A stretch of DNA of 64,000 nt from Bacteroidia bacterium (GTDB taxonomy: Bacteria; Bacteroidota; Bacteroidia; AKYH767-A; OLB10), in assembly GCA_037045145.1 (NCBI GenBank), contig JBAOIA010000011.1:682001-746000 (forward strand). Reading direction: 5' to 3'. Below are positions 1 through 8,126 of the stretch, one piece after another (position 1 is the first letter of the stretch; each line of letters starts with the position of its first letter). Both the position numbers and the translations under genes were made by a program. The notes under the pieces are model-generated. The model had not been told where the DNA came from. It did not search any database and saw only the letters and a program-made list of their open reading frames with translations.

Positions 1-394
1 TCAACTCGTTGGTATCAACTGAAACTTTGTCCATATTAACAAGAGTGTAATTGTATTGAAAAACATTCGGAGGGAGTGCTATTGCATTGTCAAGTCGTGT
101 TTCTGCATCAACCATTATTGGACAAGTTTTGTTTAACTCACTTGCTATTTGCATCATCACTTTGTCGTATGAAGGTGTTTTGAATAAAAACTGTTGAACT
201 GCAAACATTGTCCCAATACCAACAGCTATACCAATTATTCCTTTAACAGATAGCTTCTTTTTTGGAGTAGGTTGTTGAATAGCATTAGTTGTAATTTCTG
301 ATTGAACTTTAGGAAGTTCGTAACCGCAACGTGAGCAATATTTGGCAGTTACTAAATTGTCTGTGTCGCAGTGTGTGCATTTAATTTTTTCCAT
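1..394 (-). CDS. zinc-ribbon membrane protein, cut by left window edge
   Basis: The 131 visible codons start at the ATG at 394 and stay open to base 1, so the C-terminus is missing. Residues 5-25 hold two Cys-x2-Cys knuckles (CTHC and CSRC) that form a small zinc ribbon. A Lys-rich linker and one hydrophobic segment follow at about residues 48-66, after which the chain looks extracytoplasmic. This is the usual layout of Bacteroidota 'zinc-ribbon domain' proteins, whose function is generally unknown. The gene is in line with the vWA, coiled-coil and TerB genes upstream, but a 181-bp spacer with a repeat remnant separates it from them. Membership of the same operon is therefore inferred, not seen. 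Confidence 0.75.
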   Translation of the reverse strand, partial: MEKIKCTHCDTDNLVTAKYCSRCGYELPKVQSEITTNAIQQPTPKKKLSVKGIIGIAVGIGTMFAVQQFLFKTPSYDKVMMQIASELNKTCPIMVDAETRLDNAIALPPNVFQYNYTLVNMDKVSVDTNEL

Positions 395-575
395 TCGGTT
401 TGTTTTTATTAATCGTTGGCAGTTATGTTATATGATTGTCTGTTCGTCATTTCACCTGTCATGGACGCAAAGGAGCGCGACCTGTCAGTACAAATGTTGA
501 TGTGTACTTCGAGCCAGCTCTTGCAAAACTACTTGTTACAGGCTGGGTTTCTGTCTTTCACTATTTATATTAATG
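395..575. repeat. spacer with a remnant of the dispersed repeat
   Basis: No gene is seen here. Bases 448-488 carry the core GCAAAGGAGCGCGAC bounded by inverted CTGTCA/TGTCAG, which matches the right-hand part of the repeats at 3.26-3.52 kb and 59.08-59.33 kb. The stretch just before it (430-450) also resembles bases 3211-3235. The transposase-like left half present in the other copies is absent, so this is a partial copy. Confidence 0.5.
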
Positions 576-1481
576 TCATTTAATAAATTGGTCAATGTGT
601 TGTTTTGTATATTGTGGTAGGTCAGAGTTATACATACCATACCTCTTTACTTTCATTTCTTTGAACCATTTTCCAAGAACAGCTTTAATAATGTCTTCAT
701 CATCTTTGTAACTTGGTGATGGCGAAATTTCAAGCACTAATACTTCCAAATTATTTAAATCGCTTCGTTTAGCAATTAAACCAAAGTCTTGTTTATCTAG
801 TTCTTGTTCCCAATTTTGATTTTTGCGTAAATTGAATTTTGAAATATTCTCTGGCAACAGGTAGGCATATCTATTTCCATTTTGGTCTTTAGAGTCGCGG
901 TGATAAATGTAACCGTCTGTTAATATAACAAGTATATTGCGGTAATTCGGTTTGGTTTCAACGCAATAATCTTTTACATCATTTTTGAAAAACCTCCAAA
1001 TATCTGAACCTATCCATTTGCTTTGTGATAGCGTTCCATTGTAAATTTTTGTTACACTCTCCGTAAAATTGTTAGTTAAATTATCGTGAACATCCTTTTT
1101 CTGTTTACTGCCCATATTGGATAAATCAACAGATAGTTTTTCTGCAAGCAAATTCACATTTGGGTCTTGTGGTTTAGGACTAAAAATTACTTTCAATTTC
1201 CCTTTAGCCATAAATGTTCCTCGCATTTCCATATCTTTTACAAACAACTCCGAAAAGTATTTTACAATAGCAATGTCTCTTTCAAAATGCTCTGGTTTTT
1301 CTGGATATTTTTTTGGGTCAATTCGGTCTGATAAGTCAAGCAGTAATGTAATATTTAGTTGGTCAGGCTGAACCACTACATTATTAGAAGTTTGCTCTAC
1401 TTCATTTCTTGACTTATCATTATTTCCTGAACCGCAACTGAACAGAAGCAAAGACGAAAAAATTATTACGTAAATTCTCAT
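576..1481 (-). CDS. vWA-domain lipoprotein
   Basis: A 301-residue protein with a lipoprotein signal peptide; the lipobox Cys is C16 in LLLFSC. A linker and a von Willebrand A-like fold follow. The first strand at residues 44-53 ends in DLSDR, a variant of the DxSxS metal-site motif with Arg in place of the last Ser. A later strand, NILVILTDG (182-190), gives the TDG Asp typical of the third MIDAS loop. Such domains bind proteins or a divalent metal. The start lies 1 base beyond the upstream gene's end, so the two are almost certainly co-transcribed. The partner and process are unknown. It is probably anchored in a membrane facing the periplasm or the cell surface. Confidence 0.75.
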   Translation of the reverse strand: MRIYVIIFSSLLLFSCGSGNNDKSRNEVEQTSNNVVVQPDQLNITLLLDLSDRIDPKKYPEKPEHFERDIAIVKYFSELFVKDMEMRGTFMAKGKLKVIFSPKPQDPNVNLLAEKLSVDLSNMGSKQKKDVHDNLTNNFTESVTKIYNGTLSQSKWIGSDIWRFFKNDVKDYCVETKPNYRNILVILTDGYIYHRDSKDQNGNRYAYLLPENISKFNLRKNQNWEQELDKQDFGLIAKRSDLNNLEVLVLEISPSPSYKDDEDIIKAVLGKWFKEMKVKRYGMYNSDLPQYTKQHIDQFIK

Positions 1482-1482
1482 A

Positions 1483-2733
1483 TTAATTAGTGTGTATTGT
1501 TTCTAAACTATAAAGCGTAACCTTGACAAACTCGTGCGTTAGTTTGTCTGCTTCATCTAAATCGTTATGTGCTTTTCCACTTTGTTTCATCCAAGCCATC
1601 CAACCAGTAAGGAAACTAAAAATATCGTGTTCAAACTCTCTCGGTATGATTGAACTTTCAAGGACTTTATTTAGTTTATTTATCTCCTTATTGTTTTCAT
1701 CAATGGTGTGTGTCATTTTATCAATTTGAACTTCAAAATCTTTTTGTTCTGCTTCTGCATCCTTAATTTGTTTTTCTTTTTCTTGTATAGCAACTTTCAC
1801 TTTGTCCATTTTAGCATATGATTCCATTACAAAGTCAAATACAAAGCCCCAAATTACATAAACAATAAAACCTGCAAAAATGATAAGCCAAAAGTTGACA
1901 GATTGGAAAGCCATTGAAAAAGTGTAGTCGGGTATATTATTAAAACTATTGTCCTTTTTTATGTTGTAAATCTTTTCAGTAATATCATAAGCTAAAATAC
2001 TATCAAAAATAAAAGTGATAAAAATTAGCATTGCAATCTTGATATACTTAGAATAGTTTTTTTGTTCTTGAAATTTATGAATCAAATAGCCTAAGCCTAA
2101 AAACACAAAGGGAATTGTCAGAATTAACGCAAGTTCTGTAACGCCATCATTCATCGCTTTTGATAGTGCTTTGGCATCAAAAATGGAATTGGCAACTCCA
2201 ATTTCATTTAGTGAAAACTCTTTAAAAAATGCAGAGTAAGAAGCGGAACTATAAAATATGAAAAGATAAACTGTCAAAAACAGAAGAATAATCCCTCCTA
2301 TAAAAAAACTTGCAGTTCCTGCATCATTGCCTGTTACCTCTTGTGGATTTTTTTTGATGTGTGATAATTCTTCTTTTAAGTTCTCAATTTTCTGCCTTAC
2401 CCTTGGCAGATATTCTGTTTTTACTTTTTCAATTTTCTTTTTAAGTCGTTCAATATCACCTTTGTATTCTTCAATCTTGATCTTGTATGGTCTTTTGAGT
2501 TCATCTTGCTTTGCAATATCATCTTTTATCTCCTGTTTAAAGTCGTGATATATTTTTTGTAAACAAACTCTAAGTCCCGGGGTTGTACCTCCGAGACGAC
2601 TTGCTTGCTGAAAACCGTAATCAGTATAGGTAATCTTAATCGTTTCTGTTGGTTTTGGAACTGAAACTTCCTCTTTTTTTTCGGTTGTTTCTTTTACAGC
2701 AAAAAGTCCTTTTTTTATTTGTGATAAATCCAT
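1483..2733 (-). CDS. coiled-coil multi-pass membrane protein
   Basis: I do not recognise this 416-residue protein as a named family. Residues 80-135 are a highly charged coiled coil rich in Lys and Glu. About four hydrophobic segments follow (near 143-165, 198-215, 232-250 and 280-302). A second charged coiled coil occupies about 310-360, and a soluble tail ends the chain. It is therefore an inner-membrane protein with cytoplasmic helical arms. It starts 2 bases after the TerB-like gene ends and stops 1 base before the vWA lipoprotein gene, so all three are probably made from one transcript and may act together. It could be a scaffold or sensor linking the TerB protein to the vWA lipoprotein, but that is inference. 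Confidence 0.7.
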   Translation of the reverse strand: MDLSQIKKGLFAVKETTEKKEEVSVPKPTETIKITYTDYGFQQASRLGGTTPGLRVCLQKIYHDFKQEIKDDIAKQDELKRPYKIKIEEYKGDIERLKKKIEKVKTEYLPRVRQKIENLKEELSHIKKNPQEVTGNDAGTASFFIGGIILLFLTVYLFIFYSSASYSAFFKEFSLNEIGVANSIFDAKALSKAMNDGVTELALILTIPFVFLGLGYLIHKFQEQKNYSKYIKIAMLIFITFIFDSILAYDITEKIYNIKKDNSFNNIPDYTFSMAFQSVNFWLIIFAGFIVYVIWGFVFDFVMESYAKMDKVKVAIQEKEKQIKDAEAEQKDFEVQIDKMTHTIDENNKEINKLNKVLESSIIPREFEHDIFSFLTGWMAWMKQSGKAHNDLDEADKLTHEFVKVTLYSLETIHTN

Positions 2734-2735
2734 AA

Positions 2736-3140
2736 TTAAAGATTTTCTGAAACGATTTTAAATATTTCCTCTTTTGAAGTTCCTTTTTGTACTTCGTCTA
2801 ATAAGAATTCAACTATGGAAGGGATATTATCTTTCTCAAAGCCAAATTTTCTGCAAAACATTGTCATTACTCGTTTTTCATTTTCGTCAATTTTTCCGTC
2901 AGCCCAAGCAATTCGTGCAAAGTCATAAAGGCTTTCAATTTTTTCAAGCACACTTTCGGGCGGAGAAAATTTTATAGTGTCTGGACGAACAACAACTTCG
3001 TCAATTTCTAACTTTGAAATGCCCTTTTCCTCACCGATTTTGTAAAGTATTTCTAATTCTGTTGTGTCCACTTCAGTGTCTGAAAGTGCCATATGGTAAA
3101 GGTTAAGGAAATGTCCTTTTAATGTTGTTTCCAAGTTCAT
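2736..3140 (-). CDS. TerB-like (tellurite-resistance/DjlA-type) protein
   Basis: A 134-residue, all-helical, acidic soluble protein. Two similar acidic helix-turn segments are seen: ALSDTEVDTTELEIL near residues 18-32 and AWADGKIDENEKRVM near 95-109. Each has the Asp-x-x-(V/I)-Asp-x-x-Glu pattern of TerB domains, where these acidic residues bind metal. TerB domains usually sit at membrane-associated stress or defence complexes and often co-occur with vWA proteins. Here it is the first gene of a tight operon with a coiled-coil membrane protein and a vWA lipoprotein. No other ter genes (terC, terD) are visible. The fold is fairly sure; the biochemical role is not. Confidence 0.75.
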   Translation of the reverse strand: MNLETTLKGHFLNLYHMALSDTEVDTTELEILYKIGEEKGISKLEIDEVVVRPDTIKFSPPESVLEKIESLYDFARIAWADGKIDENEKRVMTMFCRKFGFEKDNIPSIVEFLLDEVQKGTSKEEIFKIVSENL

Positions 3141-3626
3141 TATTTTTTCGAGTTAATAATTTGTCTGAGCAATTTATACATTATTTGTTGTGTTGTTGCT
3201 AACGGTTTCGATTTCTGTCTATTCGTAAATTTGATGCACTGTCACCATAAACTTGCCACTAACGGCAGCCTGTGAAAAAAACAATTTCAAAAACATGTTC
3301 AAATATAGGGATAATGTTGAATGTTTAGATAATAAAAATTGACCATAGCCATGCCCATACTAACAGGAATAGGTCGGGAGCAAATCACTTTTTCAAACCT
3401 TGAAAGTCAGATGGCTCCAGACAACGAAATCCGTTTTATAAATGCGCTTGTTGAAGAGTACATTTCACCTGACAGGAGCGCAAAGGAGTGCGACTTACTA
3501 TGCGAAGTCAAAATTTTGTCAGTTGTAGAATTGAAGTCTTTTGTTTATAGTTAGTCGTTTAAAAAACTTCAATGATGTGATTTCAATATATTTGTTAGCT
3601 CAGTTAATGTTTGTTTTTTTGATTGA
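3141..3626. other. gene-free spacer with transposase-derived repeat
   Basis: This spacer lies between the TerB operon (minus) and the CLC gene (plus). It carries two CTAACGG motifs 60 bases apart (3199-3205 and 3259-3265) and, from about 3256 to 3520, one copy of a dispersed repeat listed separately. The rest is AT-rich, and no intact gene is seen. Confidence 0.6.
3256..3520 (+). repeat. dispersed repeat copy A with truncated transposase start
   Basis: This copy matches bases 59081-59330 over its whole length and 56341-56411 over its left part. It includes the shared block ACATGTTCAAATATAGGG. From the ATG at 3351 it encodes MPILTG followed by QITFSNLESQ and DNEIRFINAL, which resembles the N-terminus of Bacteroidota IS1182/IS5-type transposases. 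After about 40 codons the similarity stops and the sequence joins the core CGCAAAGGAGTGCGAC. The same junction occurs in the copy at 59 kb, so the deletion is older than the spread of the repeat. Not a functional gene. Confidence 0.6.
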
Positions 3627-5381
3627 ATGAAATTTTCATCATTTAATTTTTCGGTTTACGGTAAAAGAACCTATTTGGTACTTATCAGTGTATTGATTGG
3701 TGCTTTGACCACTTTATGTGCAGCCTTATTAAAAAAGGGTGTAATGCTGATGGAGCACATTGCCGAGCATTTGGTTTTTGATTCAGGCTATAGTGAGTTG
3801 TTTTTAATTTTACCGGCAATAGGAATATTACTTACGGTTACATTCTGGAAACTGATGAAAATAAAGAATGAACGTAGGGGAATGACGGCAGTGATTTATA
3901 ATATCTCCAAGCAGTCGAGTGTTGTTGCCAGGCACAAACTGTTTTCACAAATGATCAGCAGTATTTTTACAGTAGGTTTTGGTGGCTCGGCAGGTCTTGA
4001 AGCTCCAATTGCATCTACCGGCTCAGCTATAGGAAGCAATATTGCAAGTAAACTGAAATTTTCTACTAAAGAAAGAACATTGTTACTGGCCTGTGGTGCA
4101 GCTGCAGGTATTTCAGCTATTTTTAATGCACCTATTGCAGGAGTGGTGTTTGCACTTGAACTTTTGCTCATTGATATGCCGGTGCCTGTTGTGATACCTC
4201 TGTTGATCTCAAGTGCTACGGCTGCATTTTTATCGCGATATTTTAATCTCGGTCAGCCTTTTGTTCTCATAACTGACACATGGAATTCAAGTCACATACT
4301 CTATTATCTCGCTTTAGCTGCATTGGCAGCCATACTTTCTATTTACTGTATTAAAATATATTTTTTCATCAGCTCAGTATTTTCAAAAATTTTAAACGTG
4401 TTTGTTAAGGCATTAATTGGTGGAGCCTCACTTGGATTATTGATATTTTTATTTCCACCTCTTTATGGTGAAGGGTACGACAGTGTTCAATTGTTATTAC
4501 ACAATCAGTCCGATGAAATTTTTAAGAATATTACATTTTTTGAAGCCAATGCCTTGTGGCTGCCAATTCTTGCAGCGCTACTTATGTTTTTTCTTAAAAC
4601 AGTAGCAACATCATTTACGGTTTTTGGTGGAGGTAATGGAGGAATGTTTGGGTCATCATTATTTACAGGAGCTATGCTGGGCTTTACATTTTCGCGAGTG
4701 ATAAATATTTTTGGTTGGGCAGAGTTAAATGAAATAAATTTCACCGTAATTGGTATGGCATCATTACTTAGTGGTGTGCTTCAAACACCGCTCACAGCAA
4801 TTTTTTTGATTGCCGAAATTACCGGAGGCTATGCTTTATTTGTTCCGTTGATGATTACTACATCAATAACGTATTTAGCCACACGATATGTAGAGCCACA
4901 CTCTGTTTATACCAAACAATTGGCACTTAAAGGCGGACTTATTAATTTAAGTAAAGATAAACAGGTAATGAGTAAAATGAATTTAAGAGATTACTTAGAA
5001 ACTGATTTGAAAACAATTAATATAAATGCCACTCTTGGCGATTTGATAAAAGCGATTCGTGAAAGTAAACGCAATATTTTTCCTGTGGTGGATACTTTGA
5101 ATCACTTACAGGGAATTATTTTACTTGATGATGTAAAGAGTGTCATGTTTGATCAGTCGCAATATGGCATTGGTGTTAAAGATTTGATGCAAAGACCACC
5201 GTTGGTTTTAGACATTGATGAAGATATGGAACGTGTTTTAGAAAAATTTGAAGAGTATGACGCCTGGAATTTTCCAGTAGTTGAAAAAGGTGTTTATGCA
5301 GGCTTTGTGTCTAAGTCTAAGATATTTACTTTCTATAGGCAGCTTCTTATTCAGGAGTCTGATGTGCCTATGCACGATTAG
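3627..5381 (+). CDS. CLC-family chloride channel or H+/Cl- antiporter with CBS pair
   Basis: A 584-residue integral membrane protein. About ten to eleven hydrophobic helices fill residues 15-430. The selectivity-filter region GGSAGLEAP (119-127) carries the gating glutamate E125, equivalent to the GxExP motif. A second filter motif, GNGGMFGSSLFTGAMLG, follows near residues 336-352. The last 130 residues form two cytoplasmic CBS domains, which in this family sense nucleotides. It would move chloride across the inner membrane, possibly coupled to protons. The retained gating Glu leaves both mechanisms possible. It stands alone and ends at a strong bidirectional terminator shared with the convergent histone-like gene. 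Confidence 0.9.
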   Translation: MKFSSFNFSVYGKRTYLVLISVLIGALTTLCAALLKKGVMLMEHIAEHLVFDSGYSELFLILPAIGILLTVTFWKLMKIKNERRGMTAVIYNISKQSSVVARHKLFSQMISSIFTVGFGGSAGLEAPIASTGSAIGSNIASKLKFSTKERTLLLACGAAAGISAIFNAPIAGVVFALELLLIDMPVPVVIPLLISSATAAFLSRYFNLGQPFVLITDTWNSSHILYYLALAALAAILSIYCIKIYFFISSVFSKILNVFVKALIGGASLGLLIFLFPPLYGEGYDSVQLLLHNQSDEIFKNITFFEANALWLPILAALLMFFLKTVATSFTVFGGGNGGMFGSSLFTGAMLGFTFSRVINIFGWAELNEINFTVIGMASLLSGVLQTPLTAIFLIAEITGGYALFVPLMITTSITYLATRYVEPHSVYTKQLALKGGLINLSKDKQVMSKMNLRDYLETDLKTININATLGDLIKAIRESKRNIFPVVDTLNHLQGIILLDDVKSVMFDQSQYGIGVKDLMQRPPLVLDIDEDMERVLEKFEEYDAWNFPVVEKGVYAGFVSKSKIFTFYRQLLIQESDVPMHD

Positions 5382-5397
5382 TAATAGATTTAAATTA

Positions 5398-5424
5398 AAA
5401 AAGCCCCTGCAAAGGGGCTTTTTT
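5398..5424. terminator. bidirectional rho-independent terminator
   Basis: A perfect 6-bp GC-rich stem GCCCCT/AGGGGC with a GCAA loop is flanked by an A-run on the left and a T-run on the right. It can end both the CLC transcript (plus) and the histone-like gene (minus). Confidence 0.85.
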
Positions 5425-5439
5425 ATAGTTTTCAGAAGA

Positions 5440-5823
5440 TTATTTTTTCTTCTTAGTAGCTGCTTTCTTCTTAGTAGCCGCTTTCTTTTTAGGAGCTGCT
5501 TTTTTCTTAGTAGCCGCTTTCTTTTTAGGAGCTGCTTTCTTCTTAGTAGCTGCCTTCTTTTTTGGAGCTGCTTTCTTTTTTGGAGCCGCTTTCTTAGCAG
5601 AAACTACTTTTTTCTTAGTAGCCGCTTTTTTCTTAGTGGCTTTCTTTTTAGGAGCTGCTTTTTTCTTAGTAGCCGCTTTCTTCTTAGGAGCTGCTTTTTT
5701 CTTAGTAGCAGCTTTCTTTTTTGGAGCAGCTTTTTTCTTTGCAGCTTTCTTTTTTGGAGCAGCTTTTTTAGCTTCTACCATTTCAGCACCTGAAGTGCTT
5801 TCAATCATTGAATTGTTCATCAT
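5440..5823 (-). CDS. Lys/Ala/Pro-rich histone H1-like protein
   Basis: A 127-residue protein with a short acidic/neutral head (about 18 residues), then about 105 residues built only from Lys, Ala, Pro, Thr and a little Val/Ser. The tail is in imperfect repeats such as KKAAPKK and KKAATKK. This resembles the C-terminal tail of histone H1 and bacterial H1-like DNA-compacting proteins (the AlgP/HctB style). It is probably a nucleoid protein that binds DNA by charge alone, with no folded domain. The DNA is correspondingly a near-tandem repeat of GCTGCTTTCTT-type units, so repeat number may vary between strains. Translation may start at M1 or M2. Confidence 0.8.
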   Translation of the reverse strand: MMNNSMIESTSGAEMVEAKKAAPKKKAAKKKAAPKKKAATKKKAAPKKKAATKKKAAPKKKATKKKAATKKKVVSAKKAAPKKKAAPKKKAATKKKAAPKKKAATKKKAAPKKKAATKKKAATKKKK

Positions 5824-5887
5824 GATGATTATTTATTTATTGGTTATTGATATTGTTATACTCAGCATTTGCTGATAAGTTACATTT

Positions 5888-7135
5888 TTAGTTTACGTCA
5901 ACAATTTTCTCTGCCTTATATTCACCGTTTAATAATTTCGATTTTATTTTTCCGAAAGATTCAATTGTATATTTTACATCTTCTAATGTATGCACCGCTG
6001 TAGGTATTAACCTAAGCATAATAATACCTTTTGGTACCACAGGATACACAACCATTGAACAGAATATGTCATAGTTTTCACGTAAGTCATATATAAGCTT
6101 TGTAGCTTCAGGAATCGTTCCGTTAAGATAAACAGGTGTCACAGGTGATTGTGTTTTCCCAATAGTAAACCCTGCTTGCTTGAGTCCGTTTTGAAGTGCA
6201 TTAACAATTTCCCAAAGTTTGTTTTTCAGCTGAGGCTGATTTTTAAGTAGCTCAAGTCTTTTTATTGCACCTTCTACTAAAGGCATTGGCAGGCTTTTGG
6301 CAAAAATCTGCGAACGCATGTTGTATTTAAAATATTCTATAATCTGAGCATCGCTGGCAATAAAACCACCAATGAGAGCCATGGATTTGGCAAAAGTTCC
6401 AAAATAAATATCTACACCATCCTGCACACCTTGTTCTTCACCAGTGCCGGCACCAGTTTTTCCCATAGTACCAAAACCATGTGCATCGTCCACAAATAGT
6501 CTGAAGTTGAACTTGCTTTTCAGGGCTACAATTTCTTTAAGCTTACCCTGATCGCCACTCATACCAAAAACACCTTCTGTTATAACTAATATGGCACCAC
6601 CGGTTTCTTCTGCAAGTTTGGTGGCACGCTCAAGTTGCTTTACAAGATTGTCAATGTCGTTGTGTGGATAAACAAAACGTTTTCCCATGTGCAGGCGAAC
6701 ACCATCAATAATGCAGGCATGAGACTCGGAGTCATATACTATTATATCATGGCGGTCAACCAAACAGTCTATGGCGCTAACCATTCCCTGATATCCGTAG
6801 TTTAATAAGATAGCGTCCTCTTTTTGTTCGAATGCGGCAAGTTGTTGTTCTAATAATATATGTCTGTCGGTTTCACCACTCATCATACGGGCACCCATAG
6901 GTAATCCTAAACCATATTGGATAGATGCATCGCCATCTGTTTTACGAACTTCAGGATGATTGGCCAAACCCAGGTAATTGTTTAAACTCCAAACCAACTT
7001 TTCTTTTCCGCGAAAAATCATTCTATTCGAAATCTCACCTTCAAGTTTTGGAAAAGTAAAATAGCCGTGCGATTCTTTGGCATGCATGCCTAACGGACCA
7101 CGGTTTTTACTAATCTTGTCAAACAAATCTGTCAT
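5888..7135 (-). CDS. spt: serine palmitoyltransferase-like alpha-oxoamine synthase
   Basis: A 415-residue fold-type I PLP enzyme. Seen in sequence: SLNNYLGLANHP (50-61), the stacking His in ESHACIID (H139), VDDAHGFGTMG with the PLP-binding Asp/His (216-219), and the Schiff-base Lys K250 in GTFAKSMALIGGF. The family condenses an amino acid with an acyl-CoA: KBL, BioF, HemA or SPT. The N-terminal HGYFTFPKLEG stretch and the overall length match, from memory, Bacteroidota serine palmitoyltransferases, which make 3-ketosphinganine for membrane sphingolipids. BioF or 2-amino-3-ketobutyrate CoA ligase are the alternatives. No bio genes are nearby, which favours SPT. A single-gene unit. Confidence 0.8.
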   Translation of the reverse strand: MTDLFDKISKNRGPLGMHAKESHGYFTFPKLEGEISNRMIFRGKEKLVWSLNNYLGLANHPEVRKTDGDASIQYGLGLPMGARMMSGETDRHILLEQQLAAFEQKEDAILLNYGYQGMVSAIDCLVDRHDIIVYDSESHACIIDGVRLHMGKRFVYPHNDIDNLVKQLERATKLAEETGGAILVITEGVFGMSGDQGKLKEIVALKSKFNFRLFVDDAHGFGTMGKTGAGTGEEQGVQDGVDIYFGTFAKSMALIGGFIASDAQIIEYFKYNMRSQIFAKSLPMPLVEGAIKRLELLKNQPQLKNKLWEIVNALQNGLKQAGFTIGKTQSPVTPVYLNGTIPEATKLIYDLRENYDIFCSMVVYPVVPKGIIMLRLIPTAVHTLEDVKYTIESFGKIKSKLLNGEYKAEKIVDVN

Positions 7136-7712
7136 AAAAATGCTAAAAAATTTTTTCGCTTTCGCTTTTTAAAATTGTTTCCGAAATATCAACACAATTT
7201 TATTTTTGATTACCATGCTACTTAATATTTTTCAACAGAAAAATGTTAACTGCTTTTTTGAAGATAAGAAAATTTTTTTTGGAAAAAAAGTAAACGAAGT
7301 AAAAAATAAAAAAACTTTTTGTTTTAAATTTTCAGAGGAGAAAATAAAAGTTGCTGTTGTAATTATTAAAAATTTTTTTTTAGCAAGCATTGATTTTTTA
7401 TAATGATACGCAAATTTTTATGGAGCATGTTTGTTAATATGTAAACAACCTGAGCACAAAAAAAATTCTTAAAATGGTAATTGTGTGCAAAAGTTTTGAT
7501 GAAAATCTGTGTTAATGCAAACAAAAAAACAATTCGGTTTTTGTGTTGATGAGTAAAAATTATTTGCGATTAAATTTTTAAAATACGCATTACTGTTTTT
7601 GGGATAATGATTCTTGAAAAGGTATTTAATTTTAATACTTAAAACAGATGTAATGCATTTATAAAACAAAAAAGCCGCTTCGTTATCGGAAGCGGCTGTA
7701 AGTATCTGCTCT
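7136..7712. other. AT-rich gene-free spacer
   Basis: This 577-base spacer is strongly AT-rich with many homopolymer runs. The small reading frames in it are made of Lys, Phe and Asn and look accidental. It should hold the promoter for the SPT-like gene at its left end. Its right end carries the terminator of the hpf gene. No tRNA or recognisable RNA was seen. Confidence 0.5.
7668..7697 (-). terminator. rho-independent terminator after hpf
   Basis: The perfect 9-bp stem AGCCGCTTC/GAAGCGGCT with a 7-base loop reads into a T-run on the minus strand. It lies 16 bases past the end of the hibernation-factor gene. Confidence 0.85.
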
Positions 7713-8012
7713 TTAAGATCCTCTTTGTTTCTCTTTGTGTTTAGTGATTTGCCGTTTTAGTGCCTCTACCGATTTGTCGGCAGCCTGCTCAAAAGTGGCG
7801 CATTGCTCGCTTGCAAAAAGTACTTTACCGGGCGTGCTGATTTTAATTTCGGCTATTTTATTTTCCTGTGTCACGTTTTTGTCCAAACGTAAAAATACTT
7901 CACCGTCTATTATGTGCTCGTAAAACTGTTTTAGTTTGTCAACCTTTTCTTCTACAAAACGAATCAGGTTTTTGTCCGCATCAAAATGGATGGACTGCAC
8001 TTTAATCTTCAT
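7713..8012 (-). CDS. hpf: ribosome hibernation-promoting factor, short form
   Basis: A 99-residue protein of the HPF/RaiA (YfiA) family with the beta-alpha-beta-beta-beta-alpha layout. It opens with MKIKVQSIHFDADKNLIRFVE and has the family's basic C-terminal helix (VEALKRQITKHKEKQ). It would bind the 30S decoding site of idle ribosomes in stationary phase. The length matches the short form, with no dimerisation domain. It lies downstream of xerC and rpsU on the same strand, a grouping common in Bacteroidota. It probably shares their transcript, although a 114-base gap leaves room for its own promoter. Confidence 0.92.
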   Translation of the reverse strand: MKIKVQSIHFDADKNLIRFVEEKVDKLKQFYEHIIDGEVFLRLDKNVTQENKIAEIKISTPGKVLFASEQCATFEQAADKSVEALKRQITKHKEKQRGS

Positions 8013-8126
8013 ACTCTATTTTGTTTTTAGTACAAAACCCAAGCATTGCCCTTTTGCTGGTGTTTTGTGGTTTTAAATATTCTTTGGGCATTCAAATATT
8101 CTGTTTTGAAAAGTAAATATACGAAA

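Noticed and set aside
3339..3554. Independent small gene
   Set aside because: Its similarity to the 59 kb frame ends at a shared deletion junction, so it is a transposase remnant.
5281..5793. Plus-strand frame of Phe/Leu/Ser repeats
   Set aside because: It is the antisense shadow of the histone-like gene and starts inside the CLC gene.
5440..5823. CRISPR-like tandem repeat
   Set aside because: The units are short, without spacers, and encode the Lys/Ala repeats of the histone-like protein.
7206..7403. Small Lys/Phe-rich frame in the spacer
   Set aside because: Its composition follows from A/T runs; no start signal or protein-like pattern.
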